Shown here: in pieces, positions 7,505-15,688 of the stretch
Layout of the letters: every line of letters starts with the position of its first letter
Numbering within the stretch: position 1 is the stretch's first letter
Assembly (NCBI GenBank): GCA_964631565.1
Contig: CAZVYJ010000024.1
Location: forward strand, 1-42,822
Length of the DNA stretch: 42,822 nucleotides
Origin: CAZVYJ01 sp964631565
Lineage (GTDB): Bacteria > Planctomycetota > Phycisphaerae > SM23-33
Reading direction: 5' to 3'
Position numbers and translations under genes: made by a program
The notes under the pieces: generated by a model
Told to the model about the DNA's origin: nothing
Databases searched by the model: none
What the model saw: only the letters and a program-made list of their open reading frames with translations

Positions 7505-7768
7505 ATGGCTAAAAAATTTGAACCAAAAAACAAGAAGATGTCAAAACGGCGAAAAGCCCGCTTTTTCGAGCAGGCGAAGTGCCGCTTCTGTCGTGACAAG
7601 ATCGAGGAAGTGGACTACAAGGACCTCGCCTCCCTGACAAAGCTGACGACCCAGCAGGGCAAGATGTTCTCCCGCAAGCGCAGCGGAAACTGCGCCAGGC
7701 ATCAGCGCTCCTGCAAAAAAGCGGTAAAGCGAGCCAGATTCATGGGCCTGCTGCCCTACGTCGGCTAA
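7505..7768 (+). CDS. rpsR: 30S ribosomal protein S18, zinc-binding form
   Basis: S18 pairs with S6 on the 30S platform. The 87 residues contain the typical core DLASLTKLTTQQGKMFSRKRSG. Cys26 and Cys29 (CRFC), Cys63, His66 and Cys70 (NCARHQRSC) make this the cysteine-bearing, zinc-binding type rather than the zinc-free paralog. The ATG at 7505 follows a GGCAG. Separated from ssb by 83 bases containing the heptad repeat. Confidence 0.95.
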   Translation: MAKKFEPKNKKMSKRRKARFFEQAKCRFCRDKIEEVDYKDLASLTKLTTQQGKMFSRKRSGNCARHQRSCKKAVKRARFMGLLPYVG

Positions 7769-7828
7769 GTAACGGTTTTGTAATCTGAATACGTAAGTCG
7801 CAAGTAATCTTGAAACGAGGACAGACGC

Positions 7829-8338
7829 ATGAAAGTGCTGCTTCGAAAGAATATTCTGAAACTTGGGAAGATTGGCGAACTGGTGGAAGTCAAGGCCGGC
7901 TACGCACGCAACTACCTGCTTCCGCAGGGGCTGGCCGTCGAACCCACCAAGGCGAATCTACGGGCTGTGGAAATTGAAAAAGAACGCTACATGGCCGAAC
8001 TTGCCGCCCGCAAAGACGAGTTCGAAGCCAAGGCCGCCGCTTGCCGGGGCAAGGAAATCACAATCCAGGCCCGCGCGAACGAGGAAGGCCACCTGTACGG
8101 CTCGGTAGGCCCGGCCCAGATTGCCGCGGCTCTGGCCGAACAGGGCGTGATTATCGACGTCGAGAACGTCGTGCTGGATTCGGCAATACGCAAGATAGAC
8201 AAGTACGACGTCACCATCAGCTTCACCGATGAAATCAACGCGACGATTTCCGTCTGGGTCGTGCCGCTCAAGGAAGAAGGCGACCAGACAACCGCCGCAC
8301 CGGATGAAACCTCTGACGAAAAAACGTCAGAAGAATAA
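7829..8338 (+). CDS. rplI: 50S ribosomal protein L9
   Basis: L9 binds 23S rRNA through its N-domain and reaches out from the 50S subunit through a long helix. The 169 residues start with the standard KVLLRKNILKLGKIGELVEVK and GYARNYLLPQGLA, then the connecting helix (about 50-75) and the C-domain with GSVGPAQIAAAL. The last ~20 residues are an extra acidic, Thr-rich tail. The ATG is preceded by GAGGA. Last ribosomal gene of the run; a 243-base spacer with a strong two-stem fold precedes dnaB. Confidence 0.96.
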   Translation: MKVLLRKNILKLGKIGELVEVKAGYARNYLLPQGLAVEPTKANLRAVEIEKERYMAELAARKDEFEAKAAACRGKEITIQARANEEGHLYGSVGPAQIAAALAEQGVIIDVENVVLDSAIRKIDKYDVTISFTDEINATISVWVVPLKEEGDQTTAAPDETSDEKTSEE

Positions 8339-8382
8339 TCAACAGGTAACAATAAGCCCTAAGTCGCACGCAGACATTAACT

Positions 8383-8456
8383 AGCCGCGATTACAAGCGA
8401 GCAGACGTTGCGAACCTTCATGCAGACGCAGCGTTTACTCTCTCCAAATCGCGGCT
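8383..8456 (+). other. Nested two-stem RNA-like structure in the rplI-dnaB spacer
   Basis: A perfect ten-base outer stem pairs AGCCGCGATT (8383-8392) with AATCGCGGCT (8447-8456). Nested inside it an eight-base stem pairs ACGTTGCG (8405-8412) with CGCAGCGT (8427-8434), with one G-U pair, around a 14-base loop. The two stems are separated by 12 bases on each side, a symmetric internal loop that is purine-rich on one side (ACAAGCGAGCAG) and pyrimidine-rich on the other. No T run follows directly, so it is not a standard terminator. It could be a dnaB leader, an autoregulatory site, an RNase processing site or a small RNA. Only the fold is seen; the role is inference. Confidence 0.5.
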
Positions 8457-8581
8457 TGTCGTTTATTTCCTGCTTGTTCAACCACACCTTCCCGCATTAA
8501 ACTAGGGCATAAGCAGTGAGGTTATTTGTTATCATTTATCCCGGTTGATTTCACATTCACTTCCGCCATGGAAGGCAGCAG

Positions 8582-9979
8582 ATGACGACAGTCGATTCCA
8601 GCGTAGGGCGATATCAGGGAGACAACCCCGGCACGCCGAGGTCGAAAGCGTTCGAGCGCGTTCCCCCGCAGTCCATCGAGGCCGAGGCCTGCGTGCTCGG
8701 CGCGATGATACTTGACGCCACATGCATCGACATCGTCGTTCAGGCTCTCCGCCCTGAGCATTTCTACCGCCCCGTTCACCAGTACATCTTCGAAACGCTC
8801 ATCGACATGCGACGCGACGCCAAGCCTATCGACCTGGTGGTCGTCCGCGATGAGCTGAACCGGCGCGGGCAGCTGGAACTCGTCGGCGGCGTCGAATACC
8901 TCGTCGCCATGGTCGAGGGCGTGCCGAACGCCGCGAACGTGGAATATTACGCAAAAATAGTCCGCGACAAGGCGCTGTTGAGAGACTTGATCGTAACCGG
9001 AACGGAAATAACCCGCGAGGCTTACGAGACCCACGACGAGGCCATGGAAGTCGTCCAGCAGGCGGAGCGGAAAATATTCGAAATCGCCTCCGACCAGATA
9101 GGCGATCAGGCCGTCAGCATCAAGGGCCTGCTGCAGCAGACGTTCGAAATGCTCCAGGACCAGGACGGCCAACTCATAACAGGCATCTCAAGCGGCTTCC
9201 ATTCGCTGGACGAACTGACCAGCGGATTCCAGCCCAGCGAAATGATAGTTCTCGCCGCTCGCCCGTCGATGGGCAAGACAAGCTGTCTGCTGAACGTCGC
9301 CGAGCATATGGCCGTCGTGGACAAGGTTCCCGTGGCCCTGTTTTCTCTGGAAATGTCCAAGGAGCAGATAGCCCAGCGCCTGCTGGCCTCCCATTCGCGG
9401 TTCGACCTGAGGCAGATGCGCCGCGGCATGATATCGGCCGAGGACTGGACCAAGCTGCAGCTGGCCGCCGGCGACCTCGAACAGGCGCCGATGTACATCG
9501 ACGACTCGCCGACGCTCAACATGCTGCAGCTCGGCGCCAAGGCCCGCAGGCTGAAGGCCGCCTTCGACATCAAGGTGATATTCATCGACTACCTTCAGCT
9601 CATAAGCTATTCCGGCCGGGCCGACAGCAGGCAGCAGCAGATAACCGAGATTTCACAGGGGCTTAAGGCCCTTGCCCGCGACCTCCGCGTGCCGGTAATA
9701 ACCGCTGCACAGCTTAACCGAGGCCCGGCTGACCGCGAAACCCACAGGCCAAGGATGAGCGACCTGCGGGAATCAGGCTCCATCGAGCAGGATGCCGACG
9801 TCGTCATGCTTCTGCACTGCGAAGATTACTATCATCAGGGCGAGATAAACTACACGCCGACGGGCATTACCGAGCTTATCGTCGCCAAGCAGCGAAACGG
9901 CCCAACAGGTATCGTTCGGCTGACGTTCCTGAAGAACTGCACGCGGTTCGAGTCGGCCGCCCCGGAATCTTTCGGATAA
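8582..9979 (+). CDS. dnaB: Replicative DNA helicase DnaB
   Basis: The hexameric helicase that unwinds the replication fork. The 465 residues show the N-terminal DnaB_N domain (about 25-130, IEAEACVLGAMI), a linker helix, and the RecA-like C-domain with GISSGFHSLDELTSGF, Walker A ARPSMGKT (226-233), Walker B VIFIDYLQLI, and the arginine-finger/motif 4 region ESGSIEQDADVVMLLH. No intein is present. The ATG has GGAAGG eight bases upstream; a nearer upstream ATG (8568) is out of frame. The rplI-dnaB adjacency matches the Bacillus rplI-dnaC order. Confidence 0.97.
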   Translation: MTTVDSSVGRYQGDNPGTPRSKAFERVPPQSIEAEACVLGAMILDATCIDIVVQALRPEHFYRPVHQYIFETLIDMRRDAKPIDLVVVRDELNRRGQLELVGGVEYLVAMVEGVPNAANVEYYAKIVRDKALLRDLIVTGTEITREAYETHDEAMEVVQQAERKIFEIASDQIGDQAVSIKGLLQQTFEMLQDQDGQLITGISSGFHSLDELTSGFQPSEMIVLAARPSMGKTSCLLNVAEHMAVVDKVPVALFSLEMSKEQIAQRLLASHSRFDLRQMRRGMISAEDWTKLQLAAGDLEQAPMYIDDSPTLNMLQLGAKARRLKAAFDIKVIFIDYLQLISYSGRADSRQQQITEISQGLKALARDLRVPVITAAQLNRGPADRETHRPRMSDLRESGSIEQDADVVMLLHCEDYYHQGEINYTPTGITELIVAKQRNGPTGIVRLTFLKNCTRFESAAPESFG

Positions 9980-10034
9980 CGGGAAAAAGCGGCCCAACGC
10001 CCCCGCCGGAAGCAAAAACTCATTGAAAACTAAT

Positions 10035-10063
10035 TTGACTTTCGCTTTGCGCGATATTAATTT
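10035..10063 (+). promoter_or_regulatory. Weak candidate promoter for bamA
   Basis: TTGACT at 10035-10040 is five of six to the -35 consensus; after 17 bases TAATTT (10058-10063) is a poor -10. It lies 48 bases before the bamA start. Confidence 0.3.
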
Positions 10064-10111
10064 CCGGCCTGTTAATCTTATCGAAATTCTGCTGCCTTTA
10101 GGGAGTTAGGG

Positions 10112-12409
10112 TTGAGCGGACGGATACGGCTCTTGCTTTTGGTTGCGGCCTTCGCCGCGATTGCCCCGGTGTTATGCGGCGCCGATGTCGCACGCGCCGC
10201 CGGCGACAAGGTGATCGAGGTGCGGGTGGAAGGCAACAACGTGCTTTCGGACAACGCCGTACTCGTGCATGTCAGACTCGAACCCGGCGATGAATACGAC
10301 GAAGGTGTGGCCAAGGCCGACAAGGACCGCCTCCTCAGCACCGGCCGGTTCTCCAGCGTGGTCGTCCAGAAAACCCAGGCCGAAGGCGGAGTAATAGTGA
10401 CATTCGTCGTCACGGAACGCCCAGTGGTCGCCAAGCTGCTGATCAAGGGCAACAAGGCGTTCAAGACCAATGAACTGACCAAGGAGCTTACCTTCGGCGT
10501 CAACGACCCGCTCAATGAGTTCAGCGTCGAGGCGGGCAGACAGGCCATACGAACCAAATACCGCAGCAAGGGCTTCCACCGGGCGGAGGTCACCTGCGAC
10601 GCCGCGGCGCTTCGCAACAACGAGGTCATATACCAGATAGTCGAAGGCCCGCAGGTCTTCATAAAAAAGATATCCTTCGAGGGCAATCACCACTTCGGCT
10701 CGCTGAGGCTGAAACAGCAGATAGGCCTCAGCCAGCGGCTCTGGCCGCTCATCCCGGGGTATCTTGACATCGACCAGGCGGACAACGACGTCGGCGCAAT
10801 CCGCACACTGTATATCGAAGACGGCTTCCTCGATGTCGAAGTGGATCGCAAGCTTGACTTCTCCCCCGACAAGACAAAAGTCACCCTCACCTTCCTCATC
10901 AACGAAGGACCGAGGTATCGCGTAAGCAAGCTGACATTCAAGGGCAACACGGTCTTCAGCGGCGAAGAGCTTGCCGGCCGCCTGAAGCTCCAGCCCCAGA
11001 CGTACCTGACGTCGCTGGCGCTCCGCCGCGACGAAAAGACTCTCGCGGACACCTATGGCGAAGTCGGCTACATCGAAGCCGCCATCGTGACGAGAAAGGT
11101 CTACGAGGAGCAGCCCGGACTGGTCGAACTTGAATTCACCATCACCGAAAAAGACAAATACAAGGTCGGCAAGGTTATCATCCGCGGCAACGACATCACG
11201 CAGGAGCGGGTCATCCGCCGCCAGCTGGGCATATTCCCTGAGCAGCTTTACAACACCGTAGCCGTGGAGAAGTCGAAGCAGGAACTGCTTGAGTCCCGGC
11301 TGTTCAGCGACGTCACCATCACGCCGGTCGGCGATACGCCCGGAATCCGCGACGCCGTCGTTCAGGTCAAGGAAGCCATGACCGCCCAGTTCATGATAGG
11401 CGCCGGCGTAAGCACCGACAGCGGCCTGCTGGGCAGCATTTCGCTGACCGAGAAGAATTTCGACATAATGCGCTGGCCGACTTCGTGGGCCGACTTCACG
11501 TCGGGCCGGGCGTGGCGAGGCGCGGGGCAGACGTTCAGCATCGTGGCCGAGCCGGGCATCGAACTCATGAGGTTCCACATAGAGTGGTTCGAACCGATGC
11601 TCTTCGACAAGCCATACTCCCTGGGCACAAAGGCGTTCCTGTTCAATCGCGACCGCGACAAATATGAAGAAACCCGCTACGGCGGCGTGGTCAGTTTCGG
11701 CCACCGCTTCAAGAACCTCTGGTACGGCGAACTTGCGACGCGAATCGAAGACGTGGACATAAGCAGCATCGACAGCGACGCAGCCAGGGAAATTTTCGAC
11801 GACGAAGGCTCGCACCTGCTTCTCGGCTTCAAGGGCAGCCTCATCCGCGACCGCACCGACAGCCGCTGGCTGCCCACCACCGGCGACAGGTTCCGCATGA
11901 GCTATGAGCAGGTCACAGGCGATTACAACTTCGGCAAGGCCGAGGCCCAGTACAAAATCTATCGCACGCTTTACGTAGACGCCCTCGACCGCAAGCACGT
12001 GCTGTCAGGCCGCGTCGCGTTCGGCGGCATCGTCGGCGACGCACCGATATTCGAGCGGTTCTACGCCGGCGGCATCGGTTCGGTCAGAGGCTTCGAATAT
12101 CGCGGCATAAGCCCGCGCGGCACAGGCACCGACGACGCCATCGGCGGCGACATGATGCTGCTGGTCGGAACCGAGTACGAATTCCCCATCATCACCAACC
12201 AGCTCCGCGGCGTGTTGTTCGTGGACACCGGCACGGTCGAGGAAAATTACGGCATGACCGCCTACAGGGCGTCCATCGGCGCCGGCATCAGGTGGACGCT
12301 GCCGCTGTTCGGACAGGTGCCGATGAGCTTCGACTTCGGCATCCCGGTTCTCAAGGACAGCGAAGACGACACCCAGATATTCAGCTTCTCGCTGGGCGTA
12401 TCGTTCTAA
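10112..12409 (+). CDS. bamA: Outer membrane protein assembly factor BamA
   Basis: The Omp85 protein that folds and inserts beta-barrel proteins in the outer membrane. The 765 residues begin with a signal peptide (hydrophobic LLLLVAAFAAIAPVL, likely cleavage after ARA near residue 30). Five POTRA domains follow (about 32-105, 106-182, 183-270, 271-350, 351-425), each with the typical beta strand and GN/GFxxA turn. The barrel carries the VRGFEYRG motif near residue 650 and ends in the aromatic beta-signal FSFSLGVSF. The start is TTG at 10112 with GGGAG upstream; no other start fits the signal peptide. skp follows, and the lipid A genes come next, as in proteobacterial bamA-skp-lpxD-fabZ-lpxA clusters. 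Confidence 0.95.
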   Translation: MSGRIRLLLLVAAFAAIAPVLCGADVARAAGDKVIEVRVEGNNVLSDNAVLVHVRLEPGDEYDEGVAKADKDRLLSTGRFSSVVVQKTQAEGGVIVTFVVTERPVVAKLLIKGNKAFKTNELTKELTFGVNDPLNEFSVEAGRQAIRTKYRSKGFHRAEVTCDAAALRNNEVIYQIVEGPQVFIKKISFEGNHHFGSLRLKQQIGLSQRLWPLIPGYLDIDQADNDVGAIRTLYIEDGFLDVEVDRKLDFSPDKTKVTLTFLINEGPRYRVSKLTFKGNTVFSGEELAGRLKLQPQTYLTSLALRRDEKTLADTYGEVGYIEAAIVTRKVYEEQPGLVELEFTITEKDKYKVGKVIIRGNDITQERVIRRQLGIFPEQLYNTVAVEKSKQELLESRLFSDVTITPVGDTPGIRDAVVQVKEAMTAQFMIGAGVSTDSGLLGSISLTEKNFDIMRWPTSWADFTSGRAWRGAGQTFSIVAEPGIELMRFHIEWFEPMLFDKPYSLGTKAFLFNRDRDKYEETRYGGVVSFGHRFKNLWYGELATRIEDVDISSIDSDAAREIFDDEGSHLLLGFKGSLIRDRTDSRWLPTTGDRFRMSYEQVTGDYNFGKAEAQYKIYRTLYVDALDRKHVLSGRVAFGGIVGDAPIFERFYAGGIGSVRGFEYRGISPRGTGTDDAIGGDMMLLVGTEYEFPIITNQLRGVLFVDTGTVEENYGMTAYRASIGAGIRWTLPLFGQVPMSFDFGIPVLKDSEDDTQIFSFSLGVSF

Positions 12410-12500
12410 CCCGCCGGGACGAAACCCGCTGTTTTCAGACCGGAATCGCTCCATTAAATTTAACGGAATCTGAATATGCATTCAGGTATGATATCCCCCT

Positions 12501-12530
12501 GCCCGCAGAGCGTGTTCTGACGGGCCTTTT
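12501..12530 (+). terminator. Rho-independent terminator after bamA
   Basis: GCCCGCAGA (12501-12509) pairs with TCTG-A-CGGGC (12516-12525) as a nine-base stem with one bulged A and loop GCGTGT, followed by CTTTT. Lies 91 bases after bamA and 34 before skp; a TATGAT at 12487-12492 upstream means it could also act as a leader attenuator of skp. Confidence 0.55.
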
Positions 12531-12563
12531 ACGCAGACATCGCAAACAGACATTCGGAGCTAC

Positions 12564-13190
12564 ATGATGAAACTTTCAAAAATTATTGTCCCGGCCGCCT
12601 TCGTCGCGGCAATCTGGGGAGCCGTGGTCATCAACAATCTGTTCGCCCAGGACGTCCCGAAGCGGCAGGCCCGGGCCACCACCGTCGCGGTTTGCAACGT
12701 TTTCAACGTGCTCAAAAACTGCCAGGAAACCAAAGATCGCACAGCCAACACACTGGCGATAGAGGCTTCGGTAAAGGCCGAAATGCAGAAACGCATCGCA
12801 CAGGTCAACGCCCTGAAAGCCGAAATGGAAGGCCTGGACCCCAACAGCAAGGAATACGATAACCGCATGGACGAGATCGAGCGGCTCAGCCTCGATGCGG
12901 AAACATGGCACAAGCTTACATCCTCCAAGGTGATTCGCCAGGAGATCAAGGCCCACGTCGCCATGTACGAAAAACTCCAGGAAGCCATCCGCCAGATAGC
13001 TTCGGAAAACGGCATCGACATAGTCCTGTTCCAGAGCGAATTCGACATGCCGGAAAATCCCACAATTCAGGAAGTCAGCGGGCGAATGAGGGAGCGCATC
13101 GTGGTTTACAACAACGACCAGGTCGATATAAGCGATGCGGTCCTGGTGAGGTTCAACGAGCTGTATAAGTCCGCCAAAGACAAGGAATAA
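12564..13190 (+). CDS. skp: Skp/OmpH-family periplasmic chaperone
   Basis: A Skp-like holdase that escorts unfolded outer-membrane proteins to BamA. The 208 residues begin with an N-terminal hydrophobic signal (IIVPAAFVAAIWGAVVI, probably cleaved near FAQ/D) and continue with the short beta segment VAVCNVFNVLKNC, then long charged helices (about 60-140) predicted as coiled-coil tentacles, returning to a GIDIVLFQSEFD strand. Two adjacent ATGs (12564 and 12567) are possible; the second has better spacing to GGAG. Context next to bamA supports the call; sequence identity within this family is low. Confidence 0.85.
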   Translation: MMKLSKIIVPAAFVAAIWGAVVINNLFAQDVPKRQARATTVAVCNVFNVLKNCQETKDRTANTLAIEASVKAEMQKRIAQVNALKAEMEGLDPNSKEYDNRMDEIERLSLDAETWHKLTSSKVIRQEIKAHVAMYEKLQEAIRQIASENGIDIVLFQSEFDMPENPTIQEVSGRMRERIVVYNNDQVDISDAVLVRFNELYKSAKDKE

Positions 13191-13212
13191 CCGTTCAAAA
13201 CAACTTCGGGCT

Positions 13213-13250
13213 CCGGCTGTCGGTCCAAAAGGCGGACAGCCGGTTGTTTA
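13213..13250 (+). terminator. Rho-independent terminator after skp
   Basis: CCGGCTGTC (13213-13221) pairs perfectly with GACAGCCGG (13235-13243), followed by TTGTTTATT. It lies 23 bases after the skp stop and separates bamA-skp from the lpx operon. Confidence 0.8.
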
Positions 13251-13277
13251 TTCGTTCTCACGGCGTCCTGACAACCC

Positions 13278-13306
13278 TTGCAGCGGGCTTCGCCGGCAAG
13301 TAGTAT
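13278..13306 (+). promoter_or_regulatory. Candidate promoter of the lpx operon
   Basis: TTGCAG (13278-13283), a 17-base spacer and TAGTAT (13301-13306), placed between the skp terminator and lpxD. A start site near 13313 would leave the upstream TTG (13309) untranscribed and favours the ATG at 13333 for lpxD. Confidence 0.4.
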
Positions 13307-13332
13307 CATTGGGCTTTTTGAAGTTACTCATC

Positions 13333-14376
13333 ATGACACGGAAACCATTGACAATAAGCGAAGTAGCGGAATTTGTAGGCGGGCGGCTTGCCGGCGACGG
13401 TTCAGCCAGAATTACGGGCATAGCCCCCATAGACCGGGCCGGGGCGACGGAACTGACCTTTGCCGAGGACGCCAAGCGGGCCGCCGACATAGCCGGCTGC
13501 TCCGCAGCGGGAGCGATAGTGGGCGAACAGCCGGAATCGGCCGAAATCCCGCTTATCCGCGTGGGCAACGTGAAGGCCGCTGTGGCGAAGCTGCTGGCCG
13601 CCTTCGCCCCGCCGGAAGACCTTCCGCCGGTCGGCGTCGATCCCTCCGCCGTGATTTCGACCCAGGCGAAAATCGCACCGGACGCCGCCATCGGCCCGAA
13701 CGTCGTGGTTCAGGCCGGCGCCGAAGTCGGCCCGGGCAGCACGCTGTGCGCCAACGCCTTCGTCGGCAGAAATGTCAAAATCGGAAGCGGGAGCATACTG
13801 TTTGAAGGCGTGGTGGTCCGTCACGGCTGCGTCGTGGGCAACCGCGTCCGCATCGGCAGCAATTCGGTCATCGGCTACGACGGTTTCGGGTATTACACCG
13901 AAAACGGCGTGCACAACAAAGTACCCCACATCGGAAACGTCGTTATCGAAGACGACGTTGAAATAGGCGCATGCAGCTGCGTGGACCGCGGAAAATTCGG
14001 CTCGACAACCGTCGGCGCCGGGACGAAAATTGACGATCTCGTCATGGTGGCCCATAATGTGCAGCTCGGGCGCGGATGCCTGCTGGCCGCCCAGTGCGGA
14101 ATCGCGGGCAGCGCGAAACTCGGCAATTACGTCGTGCTCGGCGGCCATGCGGGCGTAAGGGACAATATAACGATAGGCGACGGCGTGCAGGGCTCGGCCT
14201 TCGCGGCGGTCGCCGGTGATATCGACGCCGGAGAAATCGTCGCCGGCGTACCGGCGATGCCGGCCAGGGAAATGCTGAAAATAGTCCAGGCCGAGAAGAA
14301 ACTGCCGGAACTTCTGAAGAGAGTAAAACAACTCGAATCGAGGTTGAGCAAACTTGAGTCGACAGAAGACCATTAA
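13333..14376 (+). CDS. lpxD: UDP-3-O-acylglucosamine N-acyltransferase
   Basis: Third step of lipid A synthesis: transfers an acyl chain from acyl-ACP to the 2-amino group of UDP-3-O-acyl-GlcN. From ATG 13333 it has 347 residues: an N-terminal uridine-binding domain (ISEVAEFVGGRLAGDG), a long left-handed beta-helix of hexapeptide repeats (about 105-310) and a C-terminal helix (LPELLKRVKQLESRLSKLE). The catalytic His is in VMVAHNVQLGRG; DRGKFGSTTVGAGTKIDD and GGHAGVRDNITIGDG are family hallmarks. A TTG at 13309 would add eight residues but lacks a ribosome site and may precede the transcript start. Overlaps lpxC-fabZ by 23 bases. Confidence 0.93.
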   Translation: MTRKPLTISEVAEFVGGRLAGDGSARITGIAPIDRAGATELTFAEDAKRAADIAGCSAAGAIVGEQPESAEIPLIRVGNVKAAVAKLLAAFAPPEDLPPVGVDPSAVISTQAKIAPDAAIGPNVVVQAGAEVGPGSTLCANAFVGRNVKIGSGSILFEGVVVRHGCVVGNRVRIGSNSVIGYDGFGYYTENGVHNKVPHIGNVVIEDDVEIGACSCVDRGKFGSTTVGAGTKIDDLVMVAHNVQLGRGCLLAAQCGIAGSAKLGNYVVLGGHAGVRDNITIGDGVQGSAFAAVAGDIDAGEIVAGVPAMPAREMLKIVQAEKKLPELLKRVKQLESRLSKLESTEDH

Positions 14377-15667
14377 GACTGCGGCGACTGTTGAGGGCAA
14401 GGGCCTGTTCAGCGGCGCACCGTGCAGGCTGAACTTCAGGCCGGCGCCGGCCGGCAGCGGCATCGTGTTCGTCCGGACGGACCTGCCCGAACCGGTCAAG
14501 ATTTCCACGAACGCAGCGAACCTGGCGAAACATGCCCGACGAACCACCCTGACCAACGGCTCGGTGGCCGTCCAGACCGTTGAGCACGTGCTGGCCGCCG
14601 TATACGGAATGGATATCGACAACCTCGTCATCGAGGTGTCCGCCGAAGAAACACCCTCCCTTGACGGTTCGCCGCTTCCGTTCGTCAAGGCGCTGCAGGA
14701 AGCCGAAACCGTCGAGCAGGACGCGGAGCAGGCGGTCCACGTCATTACCGAGCCGGTGGCGGTCTCAGCCGGCGACGCGATGCTTGCGGCAATGCCCGGC
14801 CCGACCGAATGCCTCGACGTGCTTTACGACCTGGACTACAGCAGCGTGCCGAGCATCGGCAGGCAGGTGCTGGGCTTCAGGCTTGGAACCGACGATTTCG
14901 CGGCCGACATCGCGCCGGCGAGAACGTTCCTGCTCGAGGCCGAGGCGAAGGAATTCCAGGCGCGAGGCTGGGGCAGGCATCTCAGTGTCCGCGACATACT
15001 GGTTATGGGCGATAACGGCCCGATAGAAAACGAGCTGCGATTCCCCGACGAGCATGTGCGCCATAAAATCTGCGACCTTATCGGCGACATGGCGGTTCTC
15101 GGCAAACAGCTTCGCGGCAGGATCGTCGCGTACAAGAGCGGGCATGAGTTGAATCACGACCTGGTTCGCAAGCTCGCCGAAAACGCCGCCGCACGCAACA
15201 GGGAAAAAACCGTCGCCGGCGAACCCGTAATGGACATCCGGCGGATAATGAGGCTGCTGCCCCACCGCTACCCGTTCCTGATGATAGACCGCGTGGTGGA
15301 GCTGGACGGCGACACCCGGGCTGTCGGCCTGAAAAACGTCTCAATAAACGAGCCGTTCTTCCAGGGGCACTACCCGTCTCAACCCATCATGCCGGGCGTA
15401 ATGATACTCGAAGCGATGGCCCAGCTTTCGGGCATACTGCTGAGCCGCCGGCTCGAACACACCGGCAAGGTGGCGGTGCTCCTGAGCATGGACCGCGTCA
15501 AGATGCGCCACACGGTCCGGCCGGGCGACCAGCTTGTGCTGGAGGCAGAAAGCCTGCATGTCCGCTCGCGCACCGGCCACTGCCGATGCAGGGCCATGGT
15601 CGGCGAACATCTCGCCGCGGAGGCCGAAATAAAATTCATGCTCGTCGATGCCGAGCCTGTTCAGTAA
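14354..15667 (+). CDS. lpxC-fabZ: Bifunctional UDP-3-O-acyl-GlcNAc deacetylase / 3-hydroxyacyl-ACP dehydratase
   Basis: A fusion of LpxC, the committed zinc deacetylase of lipid A synthesis, with FabZ, the dehydratase of fatty-acid elongation. LpxC spans about 5-290: zinc ligands His78 (VEHVLAA), His237 and Asp241 (DEHVRHKICDLIGD) and catalytic His264 (KSGHELNH) are all present. FabZ spans about 293-437: catalytic His304 (LLPHRYPFL) and Glu353 (PGVMILEAMAQ) are present. The 437-residue length is the sum of both. This fusion is known in Bacteroidetes and Planctomycetes and links 3-OH-acyl supply to its use. The start is TTG 14354, after GAGG, overlapping lpxD by 23 bases. Confidence 0.95.
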   Translation: MSRQKTIKTAATVEGKGLFSGAPCRLNFRPAPAGSGIVFVRTDLPEPVKISTNAANLAKHARRTTLTNGSVAVQTVEHVLAAVYGMDIDNLVIEVSAEETPSLDGSPLPFVKALQEAETVEQDAEQAVHVITEPVAVSAGDAMLAAMPGPTECLDVLYDLDYSSVPSIGRQVLGFRLGTDDFAADIAPARTFLLEAEAKEFQARGWGRHLSVRDILVMGDNGPIENELRFPDEHVRHKICDLIGDMAVLGKQLRGRIVAYKSGHELNHDLVRKLAENAAARNREKTVAGEPVMDIRRIMRLLPHRYPFLMIDRVVELDGDTRAVGLKNVSINEPFFQGHYPSQPIMPGVMILEAMAQLSGILLSRRLEHTGKVAVLLSMDRVKMRHTVRPGDQLVLEAESLHVRSRTGHCRCRAMVGEHLAAEAEIKFMLVDAEPVQ

Positions 15668-15688
15668 TCGCCGCAGAGAAAGGAAAAA

